Source: an uncultured Lachnospiraceae bacterium (lineage in GTDB: Bacteria; Bacillota; Clostridia; Lachnospirales; Lachnospiraceae). From it: a stretch of DNA of 64,000 bases. Shown piece by piece: positions 44,925 through 53,301 of this stretch; within the stretch, counting starts at the first letter, position 1, and the number at the start of each line of letters is the position of its first letter. The stretch is taken from NCBI GenBank assembly GCA_946566685.1, contig CAMNXA010000012.1, positions 1 through 64,000 on the forward strand. The letters are read 5' to 3'. Under the pieces are notes generated by a model that worked only from the letters and a program-made list of their open reading frames with translations, was not told where the DNA came from and made no database searches. The position numbers and the translations under genes were made by a program.

Positions 44925-46115
44925 ATGGAAAGAAAAGTTGGAACAGTATCAAGAGGTATCCGTTGCCCGATTATCAGGGAAGGCGATGATCTGTCCAAGA
45001 TTGTTGTAGACAGTGTTTTGGAGGCAGCTGAGGCGGAAGGGTTTGCAATCCGGGACAGAGATGTAGTAGCAGTGACAGAGTCTGTTGTGGCGAGATCACA
45101 GGGCAATTATGCATCTGTGGAGGCGATCGCAGAGGACGTGCGGGCGAAGCTCGGTGGAGAGACGATTGGTGTCATCTTCCCGATTTTATCCAGAAACCGT
45201 TTTGCAATCTGCCTGAGAGGAATTGCCAAAGGGGCGAAGAAAGTGGTGCTGATGCTCAGCTATCCCAGTGATGAGGTGGGCAATGAACTGGTCTCTCTGG
45301 ATAAACTGGATGAGGCAGGCATCAATCCATACAGCGATGTGCTGACATTGGAAAAATATCGGGAATTGTTTGGGGAGAATATCCATCCGTTCACCGGTGT
45401 GGACTATGTGTCTTATTATGGAGAACTGATTAAGGAGGCCGGTGCAGATGTGGAGATCATCTTTGCCAATGACTGCCGCGCAATCCTTAATTATACGAAA
45501 AAAGTATTAAACTGCGATATTCACACCAGGGCCCGTACCAAGAGACTTCTGAAGGCAGCAGGCGCCGAGGTTGTGATGGGAATGGACGATATTCTGACAC
45601 AGCCTGTAAACGGCAGCGGCTGTAACGAAAAATATGGTCTGCTTGGTTCGAATAAGTCCACAGAGGATACGATCAAGCTTTTCCCGCGTGAATGTACGGA
45701 TTTGGTAATGGATATTCAGAAAGAGATTCTGAACAGAACCGGCAAGCATGTGGAAGTTATGGTCTATGGTGACGGTGCTTTTAAGGATCCTGTCGGAAAG
45801 ATCTGGGAGCTTGCGGATCCCTGTGTATCTCCGGCCAGCACACCCGGGCTTGAGGGGACTCCCAACGAAGTGAAGTTGAAGTATCTGGCTGATAATGACT
45901 TTAAGGATTTGTCCGGTGAAGCATTGCGGGAAGCGATCTCCAACCGTATCAGAGAGAAGAAAGATAACCTGGTTGGTGATATGGCTTCTCAGGGAACCAC
46001 ACCCAGAAGACTGACAGATTTGATCGGTTCTTTGTGCGACCTGACCAGCGGCTCAGGAGACAAGGGGACACCGGTGATTTTGATTCAGGGCTATTTTGAT
46101 AACTATGTAAGTTAA
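44925..46115 (+). CDS. CofE-like F420-0:gamma-glutamyl ligase family protein
   Basis: The 396-residue protein begins with the family opening (GTVSRGIRCPIIREGDDLSKIV) and carries VVAVTESVVARSQGN, the nucleotide-binding region, and GDGAFKDP...WELADPCVSPAS. These fit the coenzyme F420-0 ligase family (PF01996), as a stand-alone version. Lachnospiraceae are not known to make F420, so the real substrate is unknown; amino-acid ligation to some other carboxylate is possible. It sits between two xylan genes with a ribosome binding site AGGAGAGAAGGG and ends 12 bp before GH43, so it may be in that transcript. Confidence 0.75.
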   Translation: MERKVGTVSRGIRCPIIREGDDLSKIVVDSVLEAAEAEGFAIRDRDVVAVTESVVARSQGNYASVEAIAEDVRAKLGGETIGVIFPILSRNRFAICLRGIAKGAKKVVLMLSYPSDEVGNELVSLDKLDEAGINPYSDVLTLEKYRELFGENIHPFTGVDYVSYYGELIKEAGADVEIIFANDCRAILNYTKKVLNCDIHTRARTKRLLKAAGAEVVMGMDDILTQPVNGSGCNEKYGLLGSNKSTEDTIKLFPRECTDLVMDIQKEILNRTGKHVEVMVYGDGAFKDPVGKIWELADPCVSPASTPGLEGTPNEVKLKYLADNDFKDLSGEALREAISNRIREKKDNLVGDMASQGTTPRRLTDLIGSLCDLTSGSGDKGTPVILIQGYFDNYVS

Positions 46116-46127
46116 AGGAAGTAAATT

Positions 46128-47696
46128 ATGGCGACAGCGATAAATCCGATCATCCCGGGATTTTATCCGGATCCGTCAATTTGTGGAGTGGGCGATGATT
46201 ATTATCTCGTCAACTCCACATTTTCCTATTTTCCGGGTATTCCGATCATGCACAGCAAGGATCTGGTTCATTGGGAACAGATCGGCAATGTAATGGACAG
46301 GCAGTCTCAGATCCCTCTGGAAGGAGGACGGCACTCCCAGGGGATTTTTGCGCCTGCGATACGGTATCATGACGGTATTTTTTATGTGATATGTACGAAT
46401 GAGACAAGCGGAGGCAATTTCATTGTAACAGCCAAAGATCCGGCAGACCCCTGGTCTGAACCGGCCTATCTGGAAGGCGCGGATGGGATCGATCCCACCA
46501 TCTTTTTTGATGAGGATGGAAGGGTATATTATATAGGAACCCATCCGATCACAGAAGGCAGGCAGTATGATGGCGAGTGCCATATCTGGATTCAGGAACT
46601 GGACTTGGAGCATATGAGACTGACGGGGGAACCGAAGGACGTATGGAGCGGTTCCATGCGCTTTGTCCACTGGCCGGAAGGGCCTCATCTTTATAAAAAG
46701 GACGGCTATTATTATATGATGCTGGCGGAGGGAGGCACAGACAGAAACCATTCTGTGACCATGTGCAGAAGCCGCAGTATCTGGGGACCCTATGAGAATC
46801 ATTTCTGCAATCCGATCCTTACCCACAGACATCTGGGCAAAGACTATCCCATTCAGTGCGTGGGACATGGAGATCTGGTGGAGACACCGTCCGGGGAGTG
46901 GTATATGGTCATGCTGGCCATGCGCCCCATTGACGGCTATACAACCCTTGGCAGGGAGACCTTCATAGCCAGAGTGGTCTGGGAAAACGGCTGGCCGGTG
47001 GTCAATCCGGGAATCGGCAGACTGACGGAGGAAGTGGAAGTTAATCTGAAAGAGTGGAAGCCTGAGAAACCGGCCGCAGAGGATAAGCGCGTTTATCATT
47101 TCGGAGAAATGAAAGAGTTGGGATATGAGTTTGTGTATCTGCGTAATCCGAACCAGGAAATGTACTGCCTGTGTCCGGGAAAGGGCCTGGCCTTGCAGTA
47201 TGGCATCCATGCCCTGACGGAGGCGGCCTCACCCACTTATGTGGGGATCCGGCAGCAGCATCATTGTTTCCAGGCGGAGGCTGTCGTGTATACGGACAGT
47301 ATCTTCCGGCAGCAGGACACCGGTATTGCGTTATTACAGAGCAATGCATATTATCTGCGGACGGCGCTGACAAGAGAAACTGCGGATGAAATTATCCTGC
47401 GGGTGGTTCTGTGCCAGAATCTGGAAGAGAAATTGTTAGCGCAGATAACATTGACAGATGTGCAGGACGAGATAAAGATTTCCCTGAAAGTCGATGGACT
47501 TACTGCCGGTGTTAAAGTAATCTATGGTACAACAGAAATAGATGCGGTACAGGAGATTGATATCCACAGTCTCTCAACGGAGATTGCGGGCGGCTTTGTG
47601 GGTTGTACCGTGGGGATGTATGCTTTTTCCAAAAAGGAAACAGAAAAAAGAGTATTTTTTAAAGATTTTTCATATCAAAGTACTAAATCTTGTTGA
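46128..47696 (+). CDS. GH43 beta-xylosidase (second copy)
   Basis: The 522-residue enzyme differs from the GH43 at 34731 and fits the GH43_11-like xylosidases. The base aspartate is in PGFYPDPSICGV, the modulating aspartate in GIDPTIFFDEDG and the acid glutamate in WPEGPHLYKKDG. TTFSYFPG and the C-terminal beta-sandwich (about 335-520) are present. No signal peptide. It would release xylose from the non-reducing end, complementing GH8 at the reducing end. Confidence 0.9.
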   Translation: MATAINPIIPGFYPDPSICGVGDDYYLVNSTFSYFPGIPIMHSKDLVHWEQIGNVMDRQSQIPLEGGRHSQGIFAPAIRYHDGIFYVICTNETSGGNFIVTAKDPADPWSEPAYLEGADGIDPTIFFDEDGRVYYIGTHPITEGRQYDGECHIWIQELDLEHMRLTGEPKDVWSGSMRFVHWPEGPHLYKKDGYYYMMLAEGGTDRNHSVTMCRSRSIWGPYENHFCNPILTHRHLGKDYPIQCVGHGDLVETPSGEWYMVMLAMRPIDGYTTLGRETFIARVVWENGWPVVNPGIGRLTEEVEVNLKEWKPEKPAAEDKRVYHFGEMKELGYEFVYLRNPNQEMYCLCPGKGLALQYGIHALTEAASPTYVGIRQQHHCFQAEAVVYTDSIFRQQDTGIALLQSNAYYLRTALTRETADEIILRVVLCQNLEEKLLAQITLTDVQDEIKISLKVDGLTAGVKVIYGTTEIDAVQEIDIHSLSTEIAGGFVGCTVGMYAFSKKETEKRVFFKDFSYQSTKSC

Positions 47697-47759
47697 GGAG
47701 TAGCACTTCGGTAGCACTTCTTGTAGTATACTACCCTTGTAAAAGGGGATAAAATAGAA

Positions 47760-47818
47760 CCAAAGGCATACATTGAGAAGCCGGTTAAGGCTGACAGGGT
47801 ATGCCTTTGGGCGTTTTT
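47760..47818 (+). terminator. Terminator after the xylan locus
   Basis: CCAAAGGCATAC (47760-47771) and GTATGCCTTTGG (47799-47810) form a perfect 12-bp stem. An inner AGCC/GGCT stem lies inside and GCGTTTTT follows. Confidence 0.8.
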
Positions 47819-47924
47819 AAGCTATAAAAACTAATAAAAACAGTAAAAAACACCGATAAAAAATATATCTATGAAACGAACCTTATATAAATGAAAATTT
47901 GATAAAGAAGGGAGGAAAGGGTGC

Positions 47925-48905
47925 ATGAGTTATATGGATATTAATTTGTCAGATTATGCAGGCGTCAGAGAAAAGAAAGCTGACAGCCGTAAAGATCGTA
48001 CAACGGCAGAAGCACAGCAGACAGAAAGAACAAAAACCCCGGAAGAACGTAAGAAGGCTTACGAGGATATGGGTATTCATGCCGAGAAGTTTACGGTTGA
48101 TATTTCACCGGATTCGCAGGAGTTTATGGCGCAGGTTGCAGAGCGGAAAGAAGCACAGCGAGCAGAGAAAGAAAGACTGGAGGCGGAGAATCCCTGGAGT
48201 CCGTTTGACTATCGGGGAGACTTGAGTAAAAATGAACCGACACAATATCTGGTGTTTAGTAAATTCCTTTATGACAAAGGCTTCTTTCGTGATATGGATG
48301 ATGAACAGGCAGGAAAAATGGAGGATATGCTGAGAAATATTACCTCTGGCATGGATAGCATCCGGGGGCCTTTGGATGCGGGACGCTGGGACAGCAGTAT
48401 GTCTCATGAAGCGGCAAAACTGGATCTGGTCTCTTCCGTTAATGCCCTGAACTATTTTGCCGAGACTTATGTATCTGAGGGAATGAGGGATGCCTTTAAA
48501 GAGCTGATTAAAGAATATGAAAGCTATAATAGTAAGCTGGTTGCCAATCACAAAAACAGTATGGATTTGTATAGTGAAAGCATGAAAAGTATTTCTGCAC
48601 CGAACGCAACAGGCGTAAGTGCAGGTGTACGGCAGGCCCAGGACCGGACTAAGGCGTACCAGCAGATTGGCAGAGTAACACATACGGAACAGGAGGAAAA
48701 GGGGCTAAAAGAAGATTATCAGGCGCTCTTTGATAAATTGATGAATAAAGAGGACAATGCCAGAAATATTTTTGACAGCTTGCAGAACCTGTTGGTAAAT
48801 TATGCTTCGGGCGGCAGTAAAAATAACATGGTACTTGATTTGTTAAATGCCAATAATACGGGAAGTATTAACAGAATGTTCCAGTACTGGTCGGCGATGT
48901 TTTAA
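47925..48905 (+). CDS. Uncharacterised protein
   Basis: This 326-residue protein is not recognised. The N-terminal 90 residues are highly charged and low-complexity (runs of K, E, R and A), probably disordered. The remaining part is helical with few cysteines and contains YLVFSKFLYDKGFFRDMDDEQ and SVNALNYFAETYVSEGM. There is no signal peptide and no membrane segment. GGAGGAAAGG precedes the ATG. Terminators lie on both sides, so it is an isolated unit. No family, catalytic motif or mobile-element link can be proposed. Confidence 0.75.
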   Translation: MSYMDINLSDYAGVREKKADSRKDRTTAEAQQTERTKTPEERKKAYEDMGIHAEKFTVDISPDSQEFMAQVAERKEAQRAEKERLEAENPWSPFDYRGDLSKNEPTQYLVFSKFLYDKGFFRDMDDEQAGKMEDMLRNITSGMDSIRGPLDAGRWDSSMSHEAAKLDLVSSVNALNYFAETYVSEGMRDAFKELIKEYESYNSKLVANHKNSMDLYSESMKSISAPNATGVSAGVRQAQDRTKAYQQIGRVTHTEQEEKGLKEDYQALFDKLMNKEDNARNIFDSLQNLLVNYASGGSKNNMVLDLLNANNTGSINRMFQYWSAMF

Positions 48906-48953
48906 CCACAGGCTGTGTCTGGCAGTGAGAAGCAAAGGATTCATATAGTTAAT

Positions 48954-48988
48954 AAAAACACCGGATTCTTCAGGAACCCGGTGTTTTT
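48954..48988. terminator. Bidirectional terminator
   Basis: AAAAACACCGG and CCGGTGTTTTT form an 11-bp perfect stem with T-runs on both strands. It ends both the unknown gene (+) and tRNA-Pro (-). Confidence 0.85.
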
Positions 48989-48992
48989 ATAG

Positions 48993-49066
48993 TCGAAGCG
49001 ACAGGATTTGAACCTGCGACCTCTGCGTCCCGAACGCAGCGCTCTACCAAACTGAGCCACGCTTCG
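48993..49066 (-). tRNA. tRNA-Pro (anticodon CGG)
   Basis: On the minus strand, acceptor CGAAGCG pairs with CGCTTCG, followed by discriminator A. The D arm has GCTC...GAGC. The anticodon stem CTGCG/CGCAG holds loop TTCGGGA with anticodon CGG, reading CCG. The T arm is GCAGG-TTCAAAT-CCTGT. CCA is not encoded. Confidence 0.96.
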
Positions 49067-49083
49067 ATTTATGAACAATTAAG

Positions 49084-49113
49084 ATAATACAACATTCTTT
49101 AGGGAGTTGTCAA
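49084..49113 (-). promoter_or_regulatory. Promoter of tRNA-Pro
   Basis: On the minus strand, TTGACA (49113-49108), an 18-bp spacer and TATTAT (49089-49084) lie about 18 bp before the tRNA, a strong consensus match. Confidence 0.75.
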
Positions 49114-49190
49114 TGTTTCTGGGCGAATTATTTTATAATATGCTAAACTGTATATAGCGCCACCACTATTCAGAGAAAGGATATCCATAG

Positions 49191-50048
49191 ATGGACAGAC
49201 ATGCTCTTAAAATCCCCTGCAATGCCATGCCGTTTATATGTGAGGCTGATTACAGCGTTACGCTAAGCGAGATGATACACGCGGACAGGACGGTTCCGTT
49301 TCATGTGGCAGTCTATTTGCTGCGGGGCTCCATGGAGATTATTGAGGATGGGGAACGCCACATTATTCTGCCCAATCAGCTTTTTTTCTTGAAGAGCGGT
49401 GTGCATCACTGGGGTGAGAAGCCTTTTGAACTGGGATCGGCGTGGTATTATGCTCATTTTTATTGTGAAGAGCCTGAGGATGGGATGGGAGAACTGCGAA
49501 AGGGCGGGTATTATGATAAGCGGATATGTCTGGAAAAAGAGCAGGGCAAGAAGTATATCATACTTCCCAAACTGGCGGATGATACGAAGGAAAATCGGAT
49601 TGAAAGAACTTTTGAAAAGCTGGTAGACGCGCATATGCATGGTGACATTCCACAGGCCTCGGTGTGGCTGTGGCAGATTTTCCTGACATGTACGCAGAGT
49701 GCGCAGGATGCTGTGGTAAGTAATTCTTATGTCCGACAGATGCAGGAGTATATACAGGCACATTATATAGAGGATTTTACAGCGGAAGAGATAGAGAAGG
49801 TCTGCGGATTATCTTATAAGTATGCTGGCACACTTTTTAAGGAAACCATGGGACAGACAATCCGGGAGTATCAGAGGACGCTCCGGCTTGGCAGGGCCAA
49901 ACAGCTGTTGATGGAGACGGACAGAACCGTTACAGAAATTGCACAGACAACGGGATTTACAGATGTGTTTTATTTTAGTAAAATATTTCGCAGGGAATGC
50001 GGGTGCCCTCCCAGTGAATACCGCAAGGCTTATGTGCCGGGGATATGA
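49191..50048 (+). CDS. AraC family regulator with cupin domain
   Basis: A 285-residue protein. The N-terminal cupin-like ligand domain (about 1-150) includes GSMEIIEDGERHIILPNQLFFLKSGVHHWG. The C-terminal helix-turn-helix pair includes FTAEEIEKVCGLSYKYAGTLF and VTEIAQTTGFTDVFYFSKIF, ending RKAY. Members activate sugar genes. GAAAGGATATC precedes the ATG. Its nearest metabolic gene is outside this strand block, so its target is unknown. Confidence 0.9.
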   Translation: MDRHALKIPCNAMPFICEADYSVTLSEMIHADRTVPFHVAVYLLRGSMEIIEDGERHIILPNQLFFLKSGVHHWGEKPFELGSAWYYAHFYCEEPEDGMGELRKGGYYDKRICLEKEQGKKYIILPKLADDTKENRIERTFEKLVDAHMHGDIPQASVWLWQIFLTCTQSAQDAVVSNSYVRQMQEYIQAHYIEDFTAEEIEKVCGLSYKYAGTLFKETMGQTIREYQRTLRLGRAKQLLMETDRTVTEIAQTTGFTDVFYFSKIFRRECGCPPSEYRKAYVPGI

Positions 50049-50108
50049 CAGACGATATTAGCAGGAGAAAGATATAGGAGGACATTACGGATATGCAGGG
50101 CAGCAGCT

Positions 50109-51020
50109 ATGAGAAACATACGAAGAATTGAATTCCATACCGGAAGCAAGGAGGAATTGCTTCCTGATTTTGCAGGGGATTTTCCTTATATTGCCTCGGA
50201 TGTTGACCTTAACAATTACATAGGCCGTTTTGTACCGTGGCATTGGCACAGGGCGGTAGAACTCTTTTATATGGAAAGCGGCAGTATTGAATATTCTACG
50301 CCTGGCGGCAAAATGTTATTTCCGGCCGGCAGCGGCGGCCTGGTAAATTCAAATGTCCTTCATATGACAAGGGCGGCATCGAAGGCAGAACATAATCGGT
50401 CATTTCTGCATATTTTTGACCCATCTCTGTTAGCCGGGGAACCGGGCAGCAGGATTGAGAAAAAATATATTCTGCCAATCATGACGGCGCCGCAGATTGA
50501 GATAATCCCTGTCTATCCGGGTGATGTGAAACAGGATACGATCTTGAAGCTTATACTTGAAGCATTTCAGATTTCAGAGCAGGATTTTGGCTATGAAATG
50601 GAACTGCGGCAAATTTTGTCCAGGATATGGTTAATGCTCTTTGAATTATCCCAGCCCGTATTGGAGAAGGGTGGAGAATACAATAAGAGCAATGATAAGA
50701 TAAAATTGATGCTGGTATATATTCATGAGCATTATTCTGAAAAGATATCTGTTTCGGAACTTGCGGCAGCAGCCTATCTTAGTGAACGGGAATGTTTCAG
50801 GGTGTTTCATGACTGCCTGCATATGACGCCCACGGAGTACATGAAAAGTTATCGTTTGCAGATGGCATGCCAGATGCTGGCAAGAGGGCAGGAGCCGGTC
50901 ACGGTTATCAGCCAGGCCTGCGGGCTGGGCAGCAGCAGTTATTTTGGAAAGGTTTTTCGGGAATATGCTAACTGCACGCCATTAGAATATCGGGCAAGAT
51001 GGCAGGATAGTGATATATAA
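50109..51020 (+). CDS. AraC family regulator
   Basis: A 303-residue regulator with a cupin sensing domain (VPWHWHRAVELFYMESG) and a C-terminal AraC domain (ISVSELAAAAYLSERECFRVF, VTVISQACGLGSSSYFGKVF). The AGGAGG at about 50078 lies far from the ATG at 50109, and a short alternate ATG at 50095 (a 12-codon frame) lies between, so the start is a little uncertain. It resembles the regulator at 53302 closely in layout; the two may be paralogues. Confidence 0.85.
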   Translation: MRNIRRIEFHTGSKEELLPDFAGDFPYIASDVDLNNYIGRFVPWHWHRAVELFYMESGSIEYSTPGGKMLFPAGSGGLVNSNVLHMTRAASKAEHNRSFLHIFDPSLLAGEPGSRIEKKYILPIMTAPQIEIIPVYPGDVKQDTILKLILEAFQISEQDFGYEMELRQILSRIWLMLFELSQPVLEKGGEYNKSNDKIKLMLVYIHEHYSEKISVSELAAAAYLSERECFRVFHDCLHMTPTEYMKSYRLQMACQMLARGQEPVTVISQACGLGSSSYFGKVFREYANCTPLEYRARWQDSDI

Positions 51021-51105
51021 GGGCGGAAATCGAATATTTTTTCTGCAAGATAAGCATTATAATGATACCTGTAAAGATAAATAAATGTTTACAGGAGGAT
51101 TTACG

Positions 51106-51345
51106 ATGATAAAATTAAATATTTTGGAGATGAAAAGTTTTTTGGGAGCAGTCAATGATTGTACGGGGAGAGTACAGATGCTCTGTCCGGACGGTAAGAA
51201 AGTGAATATCAACAGGGACAGGATAATGCAGAATAGTTTGTGGGAAAGGTATCGCCAAAATAAGAACTGTCTGCGGCTTGTCCTGGAAATACCCAATCCG
51301 AGAGATTATATGAATATTGTCTCATACTATATTGGAGATTGTTGA
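51106..51345 (+). CDS. Small HPr-like protein (paralogue A)
   Basis: About 79 residues; ATG at 51106 has AGGAGG 7 bases upstream (an ATG at 51085 precedes that site). The order of strands and helices (KLNILEMKSFLGAVNDCTG, VQMLCPDG, LRLVLEIPNP, MNIVSYYIGDC) resembles PTS HPr folds, but no HPr phospho-histidine is seen. It resembles the protein at 52839 in length and in the SY-x-IG ending. It is a stand-alone gene before an HD protein. Function unknown. Confidence 0.55.
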   Translation: MIKLNILEMKSFLGAVNDCTGRVQMLCPDGKKVNINRDRIMQNSLWERYRQNKNCLRLVLEIPNPRDYMNIVSYYIGDC

Positions 51346-51418
51346 TTATACTGTAGATTGTTCATCATAAAAGGCTGGGAGGCTTTTCTTCCGGCCTGCC
51401 CCTCTGAGAGGAGTTAAT

Positions 51419-52018
51419 ATGGAGTTAAACAGACAAACTGCCGAAGCGGCACTGCAAGAAGCATCGAAATCGAATCCCGGGGCCTGGGTTGACCATTCCC
51501 GGTATGTGGCTATGGCCTGTGAAAATATCGCACAGCGCTGCGGGCATTTATCTGCCGAGCAGGCCTATTTATATGGCCTGTTGCATGATATCGGACGTTA
51601 CGCCGGGGTGAGTTCTGAGAGACACCTGATAGATGGTTATCGTTACTGTATGGAACGGGGCTGGGAAAAGATTGCGCAGATTTGCATCTCCCATGCTTTT
51701 ATGATACAGGATATAAGTACTTCTATCGGCGAGTTTGATGTAAGTGAGGATGATTATCTGTTTATGAAAGAGTTTGTTGCAAATGCCGTATATGACGATT
51801 ATGACCGGCTGGTACAGTTGTGTGACTCTTTGGCGCTGCCGTCAGGTTTTTGCCTTTTGGAAAAGAGGTTTGTGGATGTGACCATACGGTACGGCGTTCA
51901 TCCATGGACAATAGACCGGTGGAAGAAGATTTTGGAGATTAAGCAGGCGTTTGAAGAGCAGATGGGCTGTTCTATCTATACACTGCTGCCGGGTGTTGCG
52001 GAAAACAGTCTCCGTTAG
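51419..52018 (+). CDS. HD domain phosphohydrolase
   Basis: A 199-residue protein. WVDHSRYVAMACENIAQ, YGLLHDIGRYAG (HD pair) and CISHAFMIQD give a compact metal-dependent HD domain of the HDIG type. Such proteins cleave nucleotide or related phosphates; the exact substrate is unknown. It is followed 17 bp later by a HAD phosphatase gene, likely in the same transcript. GAGAGGAG precedes the ATG. Confidence 0.85.
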   Translation: MELNRQTAEAALQEASKSNPGAWVDHSRYVAMACENIAQRCGHLSAEQAYLYGLLHDIGRYAGVSSERHLIDGYRYCMERGWEKIAQICISHAFMIQDISTSIGEFDVSEDDYLFMKEFVANAVYDDYDRLVQLCDSLALPSGFCLLEKRFVDVTIRYGVHPWTIDRWKKILEIKQAFEEQMGCSIYTLLPGVAENSLR

Positions 52019-52035
52019 GGGAGAAGGGAGATTTT

Positions 52036-52824
52036 ATGATGAATATGGACAAGATTAAGATTATCTTTTTTGATATCGATGGGACGTTGATTGATATCCA
52101 CAGCAGGCAGATTACCGAGAAAATGCTGGAAACTTTGAACTGTTTAAAGAATAGAGGTATCCTTCTTTGTCTCTCAACGGGAAGAGGGCCATTGACGCTG
52201 CCTCGTTTTGAGGGATGGGAAGCGGATGCTTTCCTTACTTTTAATGGGTCCTACTGCTATAACGGACAGGAGGTCATCTATCGAAACCCTGTTTCCACAG
52301 AAGATGTGAAGAAGATTATCCAAAATGCCGCGTCTATTAACAGACCTGTGTCTGTTGCCGCAACGGATCGCATCGTGGCCAACGGCGCAGATAAAGATTT
52401 AACGGATTATTTTGCCATTGCCAGATTGAAAGTGGATATCTCTGATGACTTTGAAGATGTGGTCGAACATAAGGAGATATTTCAGATCATGTCCGGGGGA
52501 CGTGAAGATGAATACCCGGCGCTCCTACAGGGGGTCAGTCGTGCCAAGGTCGCGGCCTGGTGGGACAGGGCTTTGGATATTGTGCCCGCAGACAGCGGCA
52601 AGGGGGCTGGTGTCAGAAAGGTACTGGAATATTATCATCTGGATCCATCGGAGGCGCTGGCGTTTGGGGATGGGAACAATGATATCGAGATGTTCCAGGC
52701 CGTGGGAACTGGTGTCGCCATGGAAAATGCCTCGGATGAGTTAAAAGCAGTGGCGCAGGATGTGTGCGGACATGTGGCAGAAGATGGTATTTATCATTAT
52801 TGTATAACACATGGATTACTATAA
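52036..52824 (+). CDS. Cof-type HAD phosphatase
   Basis: A 262-residue Cof-like enzyme with motif I FFDIDGTLIDIHS at about residue 10 and motif IV FGDGNNDIEMF at about 215. The C2B cap lies between. It dephosphorylates sugar or nucleotide phosphates, substrate unknown. It is probably co-transcribed with the HD gene. Its 3' end is 14 bp from the convergent HPr-like gene. Confidence 0.88.
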   Translation: MMNMDKIKIIFFDIDGTLIDIHSRQITEKMLETLNCLKNRGILLCLSTGRGPLTLPRFEGWEADAFLTFNGSYCYNGQEVIYRNPVSTEDVKKIIQNAASINRPVSVAATDRIVANGADKDLTDYFAIARLKVDISDDFEDVVEHKEIFQIMSGGREDEYPALLQGVSRAKVAAWWDRALDIVPADSGKGAGVRKVLEYYHLDPSEALAFGDGNNDIEMFQAVGTGVAMENASDELKAVAQDVCGHVAEDGIYHYCITHGLL

Positions 52825-52849
52825 AAAACGGGGGCCGATCAAGCCCCCG
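52821..52849 (-). terminator. Terminator with the stop codon in its loop
   Basis: On the minus strand, CGGGGGC (52849-52843) and GCCCCCG (52835-52829) form a 7-bp GC stem followed by a run of T. The loop contains the TGA stop (52841-52839) of the HPr-like gene. Confidence 0.85.
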
Positions 52850-53081
52850 CACCTATCATATAACTCATAAAATCATAACTGTCCTGCTGGTCTGACAGGA
52901 AAAGTTCTAACCAGAATTCTTTGGGATTGATCATATAAAGCATTTGCAGGGCTTCTTCATTCTGCTTCAGGTCGCAGAGCATCTGGTTGGGAAGTTCCAG
53001 AAAGATATTTCCGCGGCTGTTCTTGACCATACTGATAAATTTGTCGATGTTTCCCATTTTTCTAATCTTAATCCTGTACAT
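52839..53081 (-). CDS. Small HPr-like protein (paralogue B)
   Basis: About 80 residues starting MYRIKIRKMGNIDKFISMV, ATG at 53081 with AAAGGAG upstream; the longer frame to 53141 lacks a ribosome binding site. Segments FISMVKNSRG, NIFLELPNQM and WLELFLSDQQDSYDFMSYMIG fit the same fold as the protein at 51106, and again no HPr active-site histidine is evident. Its stop codon lies in the loop of its own terminator. It is divergent from an AraC regulator. Function unknown. Confidence 0.55.
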   Translation of the reverse strand: MYRIKIRKMGNIDKFISMVKNSRGNIFLELPNQMLCDLKQNEEALQMLYMINPKEFWLELFLSDQQDSYDFMSYMIGAGA

Positions 53082-53301
53082 AGATTTGTCTCCTTTCAAA
53101 TGGTTGGATGCCAGCCTATATGGCATCATATTTGGTTTCATAAATGAAGTTATATTTCTGCTTTCCTTTTGTTCTATCTTATGATATGATTATATCATCA
53201 TTAAATATGGAAATAATAGAAGTAAATAGCCAAATAATATGATTATATTATCAAAAATGATATTTTAATCTCAAATTAGTACAAAGAGGAGGGTGTCAAC
53301 T

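Noticed and set aside
47697-47924. Repeated TAGCACTTC motif as a mobile-element end
   Set aside because: Two 9-bp copies only 11 bp apart, with no inverted ends and no transposase; likely chance or a weak regulatory repeat.
53160-53290. AT-rich palindrome TGATAT...ATATCA as an operator for the HPr-like or AraC gene
   Set aside because: Six-base arms in a very AT-rich gap are expected by chance.
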